Notes under the pieces: generated by a model
What the model was told of the DNA's origin: nothing
What the model saw: only the letters and a program-made list of their open reading frames with translations
Database searches by the model: none
Source: Takashimella koratensis
Lineage: Eukaryota > Basidiomycota > Tremellomycetes > Trichosporonales > Tetragoniomycetaceae
Assembly: GCA_003116875.1 (NCBI GenBank)
Contig: BCKT01000018.1
Location: 1 to 64,000, forward strand
DNA: 64,000 nucleotides
Reading direction: 5' to 3'
Made by a program: the position numbers and the translations under genes
Shown: in pieces, positions 32,925-44,905 of the stretch
Position numbering within the stretch: the stretch's first letter is position 1
Layout: each line of letters opens with the position of its first letter

Positions 32925-35851
32925 ATGACAATCGATACGTTCCACGCCAACATCGCCAATCCCGCGATCGAATACCGCCCAGAGCTGCGCTGGTGGCTCG
33001 CCTCTGGTCATCATACTGACGAGACGCTGCGAAATGAAATTGACACCGCGCATCGCCTCGGTTTCGGAGGGATGGAGTTTCTCGCCATGCCTGAGGAAAA
33101 CATCAGCCTCGAGCGGTACGCCTGGGGCTCCGAGGAGTGGGTCCACGACTCGAAGCTTGTTGTCGAGGAGACGACTCGTCGGGGCATGAGCGTGAGCTTC
33201 ACCTCGGGCACGAACTGGTCCAATGCCAACCTCCCGACCATCCATCCAGACCACCCTGCCGCCGCCAAGGAGCTCGATTATGTCACCGAGGACGTCAAGG
33301 GGAAGCGCTCAGGTTCCATCCCCCAGATCAACCTCCAGGCGCTCCTCCAAGGCGAGCACATCATCGGTATCCCCGCAGAGGTCAAAACGCAGTCTTTCGT
33401 TGCCGCCATCGCCGCCGAGATTGAGGGGAACGTTCTCGACAAGATGATCGACCTTTCAGATAAAGTGGTCGATGGGACGCTCGACTGGACGGCTCCCGAG
33501 GGCAATTGGCGCTTATTCTTCTTCTACATGCACGGAACAGGCCAGACCGCCGATCCTTCCGCGTCGGTCAACTACACGATCAACTATATGGACCCCGAGG
33601 GGTGCGAGGCGCTCGTCGACTACTGGAAGAACGTCGTGCTCACTCCCGATCTCCTCAAGACGATTGCCAACAACGATCGTGCCCAGATGTATATGGACTC
33701 GCTCGAGCTCAAGTGCTATGGGCTCGGAGGTCTGTTCTGGGGCCGCATTGTCCAAGCCGAATTTGAAAAGCGTCACGGTTACTCGGTTATCCCCTACCTG
33801 CCCTACCTCGTCCGCGTCGTCCACATGATGGCCTGCGATGGCGTCTTCACCTACGAACCGACCCCCAAAGACAAGGTCACTATCGACAAAGTCCGCTTCG
33901 ACCTCGTCAACACGTTCACCGATCTCTACATCGAGAACACCCTTCGACCCTTGCGAGCCTTCCTCAACTCGGTCAACATCAAGCTGCGTGCGGAGATCAG
34001 TTATGGTCTTCCGTTTGAGCTTTCCCGCCCCGGCACCGAAGTTGACGGCGTCGAGACCGAGTCCCTTGAGTTTGGCGCACAGGTCGATGCCTATCGTCTG
34101 ATGTCAGGTGTAGCCCATCTCTTTGGCCGTCAGTACTCGTCCGAGACCGGCGCTGTGACGCGCAACTTCCAACTCAATCACCAGTTCTACGACCAGATTA
34201 TCAATACGCAGCTCGCTGTCGGTTGCACGAAGACGGTGTTGCATGGATGGGCGAGCATGGCGGGGGCGGAGGGTACCCAGTGGCCCGGTCACGAAGGGAT
34301 GTGGCCGATGTTCAGTGAGCGCTTCGACTATCGCCAGCCCGGGTCCGAGTTCTACAAACTCTGGGGTGACGCGCTGGGTCGTACCCAGTTCCTTTTGCGC
34401 CAAGGTCGCCCTCGCCTCGATGTCGGCATCATCCGCTCCGACCATGCCACTGACAACCTCGTTGGCATGGCCCTCAAGGACGACGAAGGCTTCCGTATCC
34501 CCGAGGAAGTCTCGTATGGTCGGATGGGTATGAGGGCGAGGGAGAACTACTGGTGGGAGGATCTGGGTCTTCAGGATGCCGGTTGGACGTACGAGTACTT
34601 TGACGGCGAGCTGCTGCTCGACTCGAGGGTCAAGTGCGACGGTGTAGTTCAGCCTAATGGCCCTGGCTACCAAGCTTTGATCATTTATCAATCCACCCTC
34701 GTGAGTACTTTGCTAGTCCACGCTGACACCAGAACCCCGATGTTGCCAAGCATATCCTCAAATGGGCGAAGGGCGGCCTCCCTGTCCTACTCGTTCACAA
34801 CACTCGCGAGGTCAAGTTCCTTGCAAGGAAAGAGTATTTCACTTACCCCCGAGCCGCTGCATATACCCAAGGGCTTGACAAACGCGACGACGAGCTGGCG
34901 TCGACAATCCTCGAACTGCTCAAGCTCCCCAACGCCACCGAAATTCACGACCAATCCGAGACGCTCTCAGCCCTCCGCAAGCTCGGTCTTGACGGTCGCT
35001 CAGAGTTTGTGCAACCCAACCAGAGCGTTCTCTCTCACCTCCGCGAGGATGGCGACCGGCTCTACCTCTACCTCTATCACTACCTGTACGGTACTGGCAA
35101 GCCGACCGAGGTCGAGGTGTCCCTGCCAGAGGGCGCGGTCGACCGAGTCGATCCCCACACCGGCTACATCTCACCCTATCACTCTGCCGTGGCCGATCAA
35201 CGCTCGCAGATCAAGGTTCGCTTGTCCCCTGGCGAGACGGCCCTCTTCATCGTCGACACCAGCCGTCGCCAGACTGTCAACCCCACCACCCTATCCCCAG
35301 TCGCTGAGCTCAAGGACTGGGATCTCACTGTTGAGAGCTGGGACGCTGGGGAGATTCAGGTTATCAAGGAGGACCGCGGTCTCGGCTACGTCACGACCGA
35401 GCACAAGCCGCTCACCGCCATTACAAAGATTCCCGTCGGCAAGGGTCCTCTCAAGCCATGGACCGAGCTGAAAGAGGTCGGCGAGGCTGTCTCTGGTATT
35501 GGCGAGTACCGTTCGTCGTTCCGTGTCGAATCAGCGGGCACATACATCCTCGACTTGGGGTCGACCTGCGGCGCCCTGGGATCAGTGCAGATTAACGACT
35601 CGACCCCGCGCGGTTTCGACACGTCAGCACCGAAAGTCGACGTTAGCGACTTGATCAAGGTTGGAAACAACTCGGTGATCGTCAGAGTATCGTCGTCTCT
35701 CAACAACCGTCTCCGCGCTAGAGGTTACTACGACCGCCCCGAGATCCCGTTCTTTGAGAACGAGCTCGGCAAGTGGAAGTCAATGGAGGATAAGAAGCCA
35801 GTCAGGCAGTATGGTCTGGTTGGTCCTGTGGTGCTTTACGCCCAGATATAG
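32925..35851 (+). CDS. GH106 alpha-L-rhamnosidase-like glycoside hydrolase
   Basis: Predicted retaining-fold-unrelated GH106 enzyme that releases terminal alpha-L-rhamnose from glycosides; assignment rests on the characteristic N-terminus ELRWWLASG with DETLRNEID and LGFGGMEFLAM, the central TIM-barrel-like sequence (NDRAQMYMDSLELKCYG, LRAEISYGLP, ETESLEFG, GRQYSSETGAV) and a C-terminal galactose-binding-like beta domain (SFRVESAGTYILDLGS; VQINDS; VGNNSVIVRVSSSLNNRL). Length is about 964 residues. The first in-frame ATG is 32925; no signal peptide is seen, so it is probably cytosolic. There is a single 32-nt intron (34701-34732), far fewer than in neighbours, which together with the bacterial bias of GH106 hints at horizontal origin. 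Exact substrate unknown. Confidence 0.78.
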
Positions 35852-36211
35852 CTTGTAGATGACAGCTGTTAGAATAGGAGTTTCTTTTGTGTGATGTACC
35901 GGTGTCCTGACCCTGCCCTTCCCGCCAGAGATCCCATCAAGGGTGACCCATTCCATTAGGCAATCAAACAAGTGGAATTGCTCTGGGAATATGTGACTCA
36001 GTCTCCGCAAACTCGAGAGCACGGTGAAAACGGAGAAGGCGCCAGACGGATGACACCGGAGAAGGGTTGTTTGTCCGAGGTTTATCCGTGTGCGGGTCTT
36101 TTGTGCGGTGCACTTACACGGCTCAGTTGGCGGCACAGTCCGAGCACATGCCCAAGGGCAGACATATAAGCACCCAGGGTTTCCGCACTCGCCCCCCGCA
36201 ACCCACAAAAC
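35852..36211. other. Intergenic: upstream of PhyH-like oxygenase
   Basis: Contains several CGGA/CGGAG triplets and a TATA-like box at 36165-36170. No gene is seen. Confidence 0.4.
36165..36170 (+). promoter_or_regulatory. TATA-like box of PhyH-like oxygenase
   Basis: TATAAG 42-47 bp upstream of the ATG at 36212. Confidence 0.5.
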
Positions 36212-37413
36212 ATGTCCTCCCAAACCATCGTTGAAGCTATCAAAGGTGGCGAACACCCTCCCGAGTCTTTTATGGCCGGTATCCTCAAGCTTCGTGGCGC
36301 CCCCCAAGCGCCCACGACTAGCCAGTTCCCGGGCCTCGAAACTCTTGGCGTGAGTAGAAGATACTGGTCCGTGCTCACCACCAGTACACCGTGGTCAAGG
36401 GCGTGATTCCCCGCGAGAGGACCGCTCAATACGTCGACCAAGCCTACCAATGGGCAGAGAGCTTTGGTCTCGGCTTTGACCGAAACGATCGCTCGACCTG
36501 GCACGTTGACAAGATGCCCAGTTTCCACAGGTGGGATCAAGAGTCGAACCAACTGACCCCAGGGGTGGTCTCTTCAACCGCTACGGCGTTGCGCACGAGC
36601 AATTCGCTTGGGACATTCGCGCCGAGCCTGGCGTGATTAAAGCGTTCACCGACATCTGGGGCACCGATGAGCTTCTCGTGTCCTTCGGTACGTTGCTTCA
36701 TTGACGACGCTAACCTCAGACGCCATCAACCTCTCCCTTCCCTACCCCAAGGAGGAGCTCGAGGGCATGCGTGGAGGCGCGTGGCCCCATGTCGACCAGA
36801 GCCCTAACCGTCGCTTCAAGCATTGCGTCCAGGGGATTGTCAACCTGGTGAGTGACAGGCTCGTTCTTTGCTAACAGTCAGGAAGAGAACGGCGATGACG
36901 ATGGCGGCCTCATGGTCCTCGAGGGATCCATGACGCTCTACAACGAATTCTTCGAGACGCACGAGGACGAGGCTCCCGAAGGTGGCTGGCTTTGGCGCGA
37001 CTCTTACAGCCATACCGAGGAGCAGCTCCAGTGGTTCATGGACCGAGGCTGCAAGTGGCACAAGATCAACGCCGAGCCAGGAGACCTGATCCTTTGGGAC
37101 TCGCGCTGCATCCACTACGGTGCGGCCGCTCGCGGGGACCGCCCAAGGATTGCAACCTGTGAGTGACTGGCCGTTCATTCACTGACATGCAGACGTTTGC
37201 TACAAGCCCGCCCGGGATATCCAGCCTGAGATGAAGGAGGCGCGCCAGTACGCGATCAAGGAGATGCTGAACACGTCGCACGACCCTCTGCTCTTCCGCC
37301 TGACGGGTGCCAAAATCTATGGCAAGCTCACGGAAGACGAGCGTACTGCACCAGAGAAGCACCCAAATCTGACCCCACGTATGCTTCAGCTGGCTGGCGT
37401 GTCTGCGTACTAG
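36212..37413 (+). CDS. Phytanoyl-CoA dioxygenase-like (PhyH) 2OG oxygenase
   Basis: Non-heme iron oxygenase of the fungal PhyH-like group. Iron ligands fit HVDQSPNRR (HxD) and the distal histidine in WDSRCIHYG; the arginine of DRPRIATY is placed to bind 2-oxoglutarate. Other stretches: GGLMVLEGSM, WHKINAEPGDLILWDS, and the tail LTPRMLQLAGVSAY. Start ATG 36212 (MSSQTIVEAIKGGEHPPESF). About six short introns. Substrate unknown; these proteins often sit in catabolic or secondary-metabolite gene groups. It is followed by the amidase gene on the same strand after only 127 bp. Confidence 0.83.
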
Positions 37414-37496
37414 AAGTTTTAGCCAGTGATAGTTGTATGCACCTGGAAATATCCCGGCCGAGATAGGGCCGCCGTAAACTCGTCCGGGCCCGGGGA

Positions 37497-37503
37497 TATA
37501 AAG
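37497..37503 (+). promoter_or_regulatory. TATA box of amidase
   Basis: TATAAAG 38-44 bp upstream of the ATG at 37541. Confidence 0.55.
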
Positions 37504-37540
37504 ACAAAGTTCACCTTATCTAAGAGTTCACTCATACACA

Positions 37541-39391
37541 ATGCCCGCTGTCACTCGCGATGAGATGCTCGAGGCCGCCGCAAGGCTCGGCTTTTCGATC
37601 CCAGAGGGTCACGAGGAGGATTACATGCAGATGTTGTCCAAAACGGATGCTGCTGCCCAAGCGCTGATCGACGAAGAAGGTGAGCTTAGGGTTGACCAAG
37701 CTGACACTAGATTACATCCCCATTCACGACCCTCTGTTCTCTCGATCTAACGTACACTGGCCTGCACCCGGCTCGGCTGAGAATCCCAACAGAGCCTGGG
37801 CATGGAAGGCAGATATTGGAGAGTCTATCGAGTCCACCGGGAAGCTGCTCAGCGGCAAGACAGTCGTCTTCAAGGACACGATTTGCGTTGCGGGGGTCCC
37901 TTTGATGTTTGGCACGAACGCGTTTGAAAACTTTATTCGTGAGTAAGGGAGGTGCCTGGGCTAACCTCAGCGAACGTGGATGCGACTGTCGTCACACGAG
38001 TCTTGGAGCATGGTGGTCATGTCGCCGGCAAAGCCGCTTGCGAGGTAGGTCCTTCTGTCAACTTGGCTCACCGCAGAACTTCTCTCACGGTCCCAACTCG
38101 TCGTCCTCTCCTCAGGGACCCATCGAGAACCCCCACGCCAAGGGGTTTTCCGCTGGTGGCTCATCGTCCGGCTGCGGCAGTCTTATCGGAGGAGGCGTGG
38201 TGGACATGGGCATTGGGGGAGACCAAGGCGGCAGTATTCGTATTGTAAGCAACCACTTTNCCCCGTTGACATCAGCCCGCCTGTCTCTGCGGCCTCGTCG
38301 GTCTTAAGCCAACCTTTGGCATGGTCCCGTATACCGGTGTGGTAGGTGACCCTTCGTACTTGGCTAAACGATAGCTCTCGTCCGACGCTGGTACAGATCA
38401 TGTGGGACCCATGGCCCGCACTGTCCTCGACACGGCAGCTTTGCTTCAGGCGGTCGCCGGCTATGACGATATTGACGACCGACAGCTTGGTGCACCCCTC
38501 CCGGCCCAACTCCCTAACTACATCGACCTCCTCAAAGCATCCACAGGCGTCAAAGGCATGCGTATCGCCTATCTCAAGGAAGGGTTCGAGGTACCGGTCA
38601 TGACCGATGCCGTCCGATCGTGCGTTATGGATGCCGTCAGGGCCTTTGAAGGGATGGGTGCTACAGTTGAAGAAGTCTCAGTGCCAATGTATGTTCCCTA
38701 TTGGGCAGCGCTAACCTCAGGCACAAACTCGCGCCCACTATGCTCCACGTTGTAAACAAGTTTGCTTCCGGAGGCACTCGTCTCGGTCGCCAGGTGGGCC
38801 GCCGTGGGCTCTACCTCAACTCGTACTGGGACCAACTCCTCCCATGGGATCAGAACAAGTACGACAAAGCCAAATACTTTGTGACATCTACTGCAATGTC
38901 AAGGTGAGCTCTCGACTTGATAACGCTGACATCAGCGAGTATGGGTGGATCAAATACCCAACGGCCTACGGCAAAGCGATCAACCTGTCTCGCAAGCTGA
39001 AGCATCTCTATGACGGCTTGTTAACTCAATACGATGTTGTCGTCATGCCTTGCTGTCCACAGCCAGCTCGCCGACATATTCCTCCAGAGTCGGGTCCTTT
39101 GACTTGGAATGAGACAGCTCGTGAGTGCTATCATCTGCATGTAGCTGACTGGAAGCGGGTGTCACTGCCAACACTGGCGCTACCAACCTTACTGGGCATC
39201 CATCTCTGACCATTCCGTGTGGCACGACCCCGCCAGTGGCAGAGGACATCCGGGAGCCGGGTGATTCGGCTCTCAAGCTCCCCGTTGGGCTGATGTTGAT
39301 GGGGAAAATGTGGGACGAGGAGACGATCCTCAAAGTCGGAGACGCATGGGAGCGAGCCCATGACTGGACCACGCGTCATTATGAGAAGTAA
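37541..39391 (+). CDS. Amidase (amidase signature family)
   Basis: Ser-cisSer-Lys amide hydrolase. The catalytic lysine is in VVFKDTICVAGVP, the cis-serine in SAGGSSSGCG and the nucleophilic serine in GGDQGGSIRI, all in correct order. Downstream sequence includes GLVGLKPTFGMVPYTGV, DHVGPMARTVLDTAALL and the late NTGATNLTGHPSLTIPCG (frame set by an intron near 39130-39170). Start ATG 37541 (MPAVTRDEMLEAAARLGF), stop 39389-39391. About nine short introns. One ambiguous base (38260) falls in an intron. Resembles fungal amidases/acetamidase-like enzymes; specific amide unknown. Confidence 0.87.
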
Positions 39392-39487
39392 TCGTAGACA
39401 ATGCACTTTCACCACCTCCAGCCCCGTACATTGGCTACAAACCAGACAGACTAGGATAGCAGATTCAAGAACGTCATAGAGACGCGC

Positions 39488-41779
39488 CTAGAATGTCCCC
39501 AAAAGTTGAATGAAATCAACGACATTGTTATCAACCGGTGCCGGTTGTTGATTGGTTTGTGTGCTAAGCTGATGGTACCAGTTCAAGATGAACTGGCCTG
39601 ACCTGCACATTGTCAGCTGACGAAGTGACCGCGACCTACTCGGCCTCAGCAAATGTGGGATTAGCCCGAATGATATTACAAGACGTTTCCGCGATTGTTC
39701 GAAGAGAGCGACGAATACTGGGTCCTTGCCGTGCGCTCTACACTGCATCAGTCAGGCTGAGACTCAACACTCACCGGCTCTAAAACCTCTAGCCAAGTTC
39801 GAATCCGGCTAAGCGCTTCGAGCTGCTGGTCAAGGCCATCTACTCTCAACATCAGGGCGTCCAGGCTCCTGTAAGATTAGTTTGAGACCTCAATCGGGCT
39901 TACATGGACACAAAGGCCGAGTACATGGCCACGTAAGGAAGCCGACGAACAAATGTAGAGTTGTAATGTAGCGCCATTTGCTGCAACGTGACACTGTGTT
40001 TCAAGCACGTCGCCAAACTTGAAGACATCCGAAGTGTTTTGGCATCTGCGTTGATCATGGGTCGGTGCAGCAGGATCCACGTGGCGTGATATAGCATCCT
40101 GAGGTCAGTTTTCCTCAAATGACCACTCACAGGAGCATGCAGATCCACGGCGGTGGACATTGTCGAGAGGCGGAAAATCGACTACTCTCAGGCATTGAGT
40201 CCCAAAGGGTTTCTAGCCGCTGTCTAGTCGATGCACAGAACGCTGTCCTCTTGACGGGGTCTGCTTCGCTCTCCGAGCCGTACATGACAACGAGCAAGTC
40301 GTGTAAAATCTTTTGTCAGTGAAGTACTTTTTCGACTCACCTCACTCAAACGAGCCAGATGTCTGAAAGCCTGCATTTGCTTTTTCGGCTTGTGAACATA
40401 GAGGCGGAGGCTGCTGGGTTTGTTGGCTGGATTGACGTAAAACGGCTGCCAAGGGTTATTGTCGTCCAAGAAATCCGGCACATCTGACGGGTCTCTACCT
40501 CGTCGAGGTGTGAAGGTGGGCTCGCGGCCAAGAGCCAATGAAAGCGATCTAAAGTCAGACCAATCTATCATCTGACCCACTTGTCCCATATCATGGCCAT
40601 CCAATATAATCGTTCTCTCATCCCCCTTTCCTCAGAAGACAGGTTCGAGATGCCAGCAAGAGCTGCTGGCGCCAGGTGAATGCCCAGCTGTCTCTGTTAG
40701 CTCGAAAGAGATGTCTCTCACATCTTGCATTTGTCGGAACGCCTGTCTGGTCAGTTCGATCTCTGAGAGTACTCACCAGTCCTGTATGGTTCCATCCTTG
40801 ATGTATATCCCCCAAGAAACATTCAAGGCTCGATAGTAGGAGCAATCCTTGCGCAGTGGCCATGCTCGATGGCTTCTCAAGCTCATTGACTAAGAGCTCT
40901 TTAGCCGTGGTGATAAACTGCTGACTTTGTATAAAGCGATTATCTTCGTCTGAATCATCGATCATTTGAACCCCACAAGCATAGATGGCCATGAGTAGGA
41001 AATCAGAGAAGCATGGTCCCCCAGTCCCCATGTCGCGGAGAAACGCCGTGCGATCGATGTAGTTGAAGACCTGATAAGCAAAGTAGCAGTCGACTAGAGC
41101 CTTTCCATGTTCAACTGATATGGAGGCGTAGCGGGTCAATGCGAGAGCTTCGTAAATTGGTGCGAGAGTGGAGTCGGTAGTGGGGTTGGGTGACATGGGC
41201 ATGTTGAGATTGGGACCCAGATCAAGACTTGTCAACCCGTGGTAGGCAAACTATGGTCAGCGGGTGCCAATCAAATACCCACACTTCCAGAGTCCCTAAC
41301 GGTGAGGCGGAATTTCTTGTCCTCTTGTTTTGCGGCCGATGCTAGATAGCGATCTGGTGTCGATCCTCTGCTCCTAGTGGCTAGACCGATGACCTCTTCC
41401 ATCCGACGCATTCGCTCTTCGATCCGCCGCATCTGACCAATGAGATTGGCCTCCCCATTGGGATTGACCTCGGACGGGCCTGGTGTCGCATCGTTTGTGG
41501 TCAAAGGGCTGATCCGGAGCTTGCGAAGTGGTCTTGCAGAGCTGTCAAGAGTGAGCTGCGCAATCTAGAACGCCCTTTCCCTCCCTGACTCACTGATACT
41601 CGCAATCCTCGTTTGTCTCAACGCAACCTCCACATTTTGGCCGTTTGCCATCACACGATGTTTTCTTCTCTCTGCATGCCTTGCCGAATTAGAACACAGA
41701 TGTCTTCCAGACCTACCATACACGATAGCCCGTAGGCTCGTTTCCGAGGTCGTGACGAGCTGCTCGAGGACACTGACAT
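39488..41779 (-). CDS. Zn2Cys6 transcription factor
   Basis: Zinc cluster regulator. The start is set by the ATG at 41779 (MSVSSSSSSRPRKRAYGL), after which a 37-nt intron with donor GTAGGT joins SCM to ACREKKTSCDGKRPKCGGC and VETNEDCEYQ, giving a complete six-cysteine cluster. A short coiled coil follows (QMRRIEERMRRMEEVIGLA), then fungal_trans sequence (YFAYQVFNYIDRTAFL; FSDFLLMAIYACGVQM; GLLLLSSLECFLGDIHQGWNH-like). Stop at 39488. It lies between the amidase (convergent) and the D-lactate dehydrogenase. The 672-bp upstream region holds TCACGTGA (41864-41871) and a large CGG-bearing inverted repeat, suggesting autoregulation. Confidence 0.85.
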
Positions 41780-42451
41780 GACTCGTTGGGCAAATCAACG
41801 GTTCGTTCGAGTTGCCGAAGACTGTTCTGCGACTGTTCCACCGAGTGCTCACCCGAAAGTCGATCACGTGATATTTAAAGCTGACCTGTTTAAATGCGGT
41901 CCGCGGGCGCGGCTGGTCGAGTATGAACGATGAGGCAGAGTGAAAAGTTTTTTAGGCGGACGGTCAGAGGAAATAGTTCCGTCTGCACCGTACCAACATC
42001 TCCACCGTATCACCGGCAGCGAGCGGTAAGGTTGTGGAGAGAGCAACGCCGGGCAACGACTCCTGAGAAACTCAGAAGCTGACACGGGTGCGTCAGTCTT
42101 TTGGTTTTGGGAGCACTCACGTGCTTGCTGCGCTGTACAGGTCAAGTCTACCGCTACATTGACAGCTCCCGCTACACTCCACCGTACAGACGACGTATTT
42201 GGTTCCGTGGGTGCTCGTACGGTGGGCTGTAGCGGAAGAGGTCTCTGTAGCGGAAGGCGTGACGGAACTGCACTCTCAAGCCGACAAAGACGGAGTTCTC
42301 CGAGGATGGGCTGTGCGTCGTATTTGAGACAACACGTTTGCATAGTATGATATAAGTATGCAGTCCAAATGCCGGAAGACACCAAAAGAGGGATTCAAGG
42401 TCCTTCCTATCTACTGCCAAGGCAGTTCTAATTTGTCTAGATTATGGTATT
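41780..42451. other. Intergenic: TF promoter with large inverted repeat
   Basis: Upstream region of the transcription factor and 3' flank of the D-lactate dehydrogenase. TCACGTGA at 41864-41871 is followed by TATTTAAA. The inverted repeat at 42151-42253 is listed separately. A 173-codon minus-strand frame (41864-42385) covers the region but lacks any recognisable feature. Confidence 0.55.
42151..42253. promoter_or_regulatory. Symmetric inverted repeat with four TGTAGCGG sites
   Basis: CCGCTACA occurs at 42151-42158 and 42169-42176; its complement TGTAGCGG occurs at 42228-42235 and 42246-42253. Copies in each half are exactly 18 bp apart. Each half also ends in ACCGTAC or its complement next to the centre, so 37-nt arms (42151-42187, 42217-42253) pair with 30 of 37 positions around a 29-nt spacer. 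Confidence 0.7.
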
Positions 42452-44508
42452 CTAGTCGGGGTAAAGCTGTTAATCAGCGACTAAGTCCTTGACACAGCTC
42501 ACCTTTCCAGGGTTCATGATACCTCGGGGGTCGAGAGCCTTCTTCAATGTCTTCATGACCGCAATAGTGCCCTCGCCTAGCTCAGATGGGAGGTATGCCT
42601 ACTTCGTCAATACCATTATGCACGTCACACTGACCTTTTTACCAATTCCGACACCGTGCTCGCCTAGGTATCAGCTGAGATCTCAACGACATACTCACCC
42701 GTGCAAGTACCCTGCAATGCAATAGCGCGTTCCACCATCTAAACGTCAGCGAAGCACGACTTGTCCACTCACTCGGTGCGCTGCAGCGTCGACTTTCTCA
42801 AACTCGCCAGGGATGCTGGGGTTGAAGATCAAAGCCGAGTGAAAGTTGCCATCGCCAACGTGTCTGACGTCAGCTTCGCTCTTTCGTATCACCCACCCCA
42901 AGATTGGCCCCACGATACCGTGCTCCTTCAGGTCCTCCTGAGTCTGCCTGACTAGTCGAGGGAGGTTGCTGACCGGCACACAGACATCGGTCGAGTAGCA
43001 GGTTCCTCCCTCAACCAGCGCCATGGCGCTCCAGTGGGCACTCTTCCTCGCCCTCCACAGCTCCTCGCTTTGAGCGTCGTCTTCGGCAAAAACCAAGTCT
43101 TGACCACCGTACTTCTTCGAGATCTCGGAAACAATCTTAATGCTGGCGTTGATCGAATCAGGGTCCGAGCCTTGGAACTTGAAGAAAATACTGTCCTTTG
43201 AAGGAAGAGGCATGGTGACGTTTCCGAACTGCTTGATAGCAGACATCATGAGAGTGTCGCACAGCTCGACACATTCTGGGGTCAGCGAGATCATGGGCTC
43301 GACTCACGCATGGGCACACCACGGTTGATGACATCACCAACCGCCTGGACGGCCTCCTCGACACCGGGGAATCCGCATACCGCGACTCGTGTGGGAAGTA
43401 TAGGAGCAAGACGGATAGTCGCTGGCGTCAGCTCTGTCAGACCACAGCTTACCTTCAGTGACAATACCGAGAGTTCCCTCCGCACCAATGAACAGTTTGG
43501 TCAAGTCGTATCCTGCAGATGATTTCCTGTGAGTCAGCAGTGAGAGGCTAGTACACCAACCTTGACCGTTGGCGGGTCTTGATGATCTCTCCGTTGGGTA
43601 GCACAATGGTCTACTGATGAGCACTACTTGTGACCATTCGACCCACCGCGTTCAAAAACCACTCCCCCTTTGCTGTTCCGTATCGAACAGCATTGGTCCC
43701 ACTGCTATCAGCAACTGCCACACTCAACAGCTCACCTGCATCCAGTCGCCATCATTCCACCAATACAAGCACTCGGACCCGGATCCAGAGGGAAGAACAT
43801 GTTCATGCCCCGCTCCTTCAGCTCTTCGTTGATCATTTCCCATGGAGCACCGGCTTGGACAACCGCGTCGCCATCGGCCTCGTGAACCTCCAAGATCTGG
43901 TCCATACGCCCAAGGTCCACACAGATCCCACCGAATGGACAGGTGATATGTCCTTCCAGCGAGGTACCGCCAGAGAACGGGGTCACGGGCACGCGATACT
44001 CATAGGCGATCTTCATGACTTTGGCCACGTCCTCGGTGGACTGGGCATAAACGACTACATTGGGCTTCGCCGCGGCTACAATCAGCGTTTGCAAGAGCTA
44101 AAACCCACCATGATACGTGTTGGCAGAAACACCATGGGAGAGCAGCTCATCTGGGTTGGTCGAAACCTGATCGGCAGGGAATTGTTTGCGAAGAATGCTG
44201 ATCACCTCGGCGACCTCTTTCTCGGAGGCGTACCTTGGGGGCTGGTTGTCGGGATCGACGGCATCAAGCTGTCGAGCAATCGGTCCTTTGGCGTCCGCGC
44301 TCACCGTGGTCTGCCCCAGAATGGTGACCACGGCGAAAGCAGTAGCGAGAGCGATCGCTGTACCGCCAGAGCGGAAGTACGTGCTGCGCGCCTGCTGGGT
44401 TTGAATTCCGCGCGAAGGGCCTAGTGACACGGTATTCGACCTAGGCCGAGCCTTGAGGAGGCTCGCGCTTGCCGTGCGGAGTGATTGTTTGTAGCTTTGG
44501 CCTAGCAT
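42452..44508 (-). CDS. DLD1: D-lactate dehydrogenase (cytochrome), mitochondrial
   Basis: FAD enzyme that oxidises D-lactate to pyruvate and reduces cytochrome c (EC 1.1.2.4 family). The start at 44508 (MLGQSYKQSLRTASASLL) opens a basic presequence and a hydrophobic segment, as in yeast Dld1, anchoring it in the inner membrane. The FAD-binding PP-loop shows TPFSGGTSLEGH, then DPGPSACIGGMMATGCSGTN, RYGTAKG, GYDLTKLFIGAEGTLGIVTE, the FAD-oxidase C domain with HVGDGNFH, and GTCTGEHGVGIGKK. A last intron before LYPD places the stop at 42452. A related specificity such as glycolate or D-2-hydroxyglutarate is less likely. It diverges from the SnoaL-like gene. Confidence 0.9.
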
Positions 44509-44612
44509 TTGTGTGTTTGGTGACGGTTAAGGGCTTGAATGAAAAGGATAAATAAAGAACACGTAGAAAATGTCGAGACAGTCTAAAAGCGGCGTTTACG
44601 GGCCGCATCTGG

Positions 44613-44626
44613 CCGGCATATGCCGG
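44613..44626. promoter_or_regulatory. 14-bp palindrome CCGGCATATGCCGG
   Basis: Perfect palindrome 105-118 bp upstream of the D-lactate dehydrogenase start, with inverted CGG triplets. Two CGGAGTTGCC copies lie just beyond it. Likely a zinc-cluster factor target. Confidence 0.5.
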
Positions 44627-44905
44627 AGGGGCGGAGTTGCCGACAGTCGGAGTTGCCATTAGTTACCGCGAAGTCGACACGGCTCTCGCGTACATGCAGT
44701 GGACGTATAAATAGTTCGGGGCACTTGGCGACGGTTCTTCTTCTAATTGCGTCGTCATCCTGAGGGCGTCGTCCAAGATCCACACGCAGATCCCTCTGAG
44801 AACTTAGATTCGGTTACTCTGACAACCGCTTGCCGTCTCAACCTTTTCCACATCCGCTCGTACCTAGGTCATACGACCTGTCTGCCGCATCACAATGCAC
44901 GACCA

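Noticed and set aside
39790..39806. AGTTCGAATCCGG, like a tRNA T-arm
   Set aside because: Inside the transcription factor gene, with no matching acceptor stem or A-box at the right distance.
41864..42385. 173-codon minus-strand frame in the TF promoter
   Set aside because: Covers the inverted repeat and TCACGTGA site; composition is not protein-like and no family is recognised.
43630..44424. 264-codon plus-strand frame
   Set aside because: Antisense shadow of the D-lactate dehydrogenase gene.
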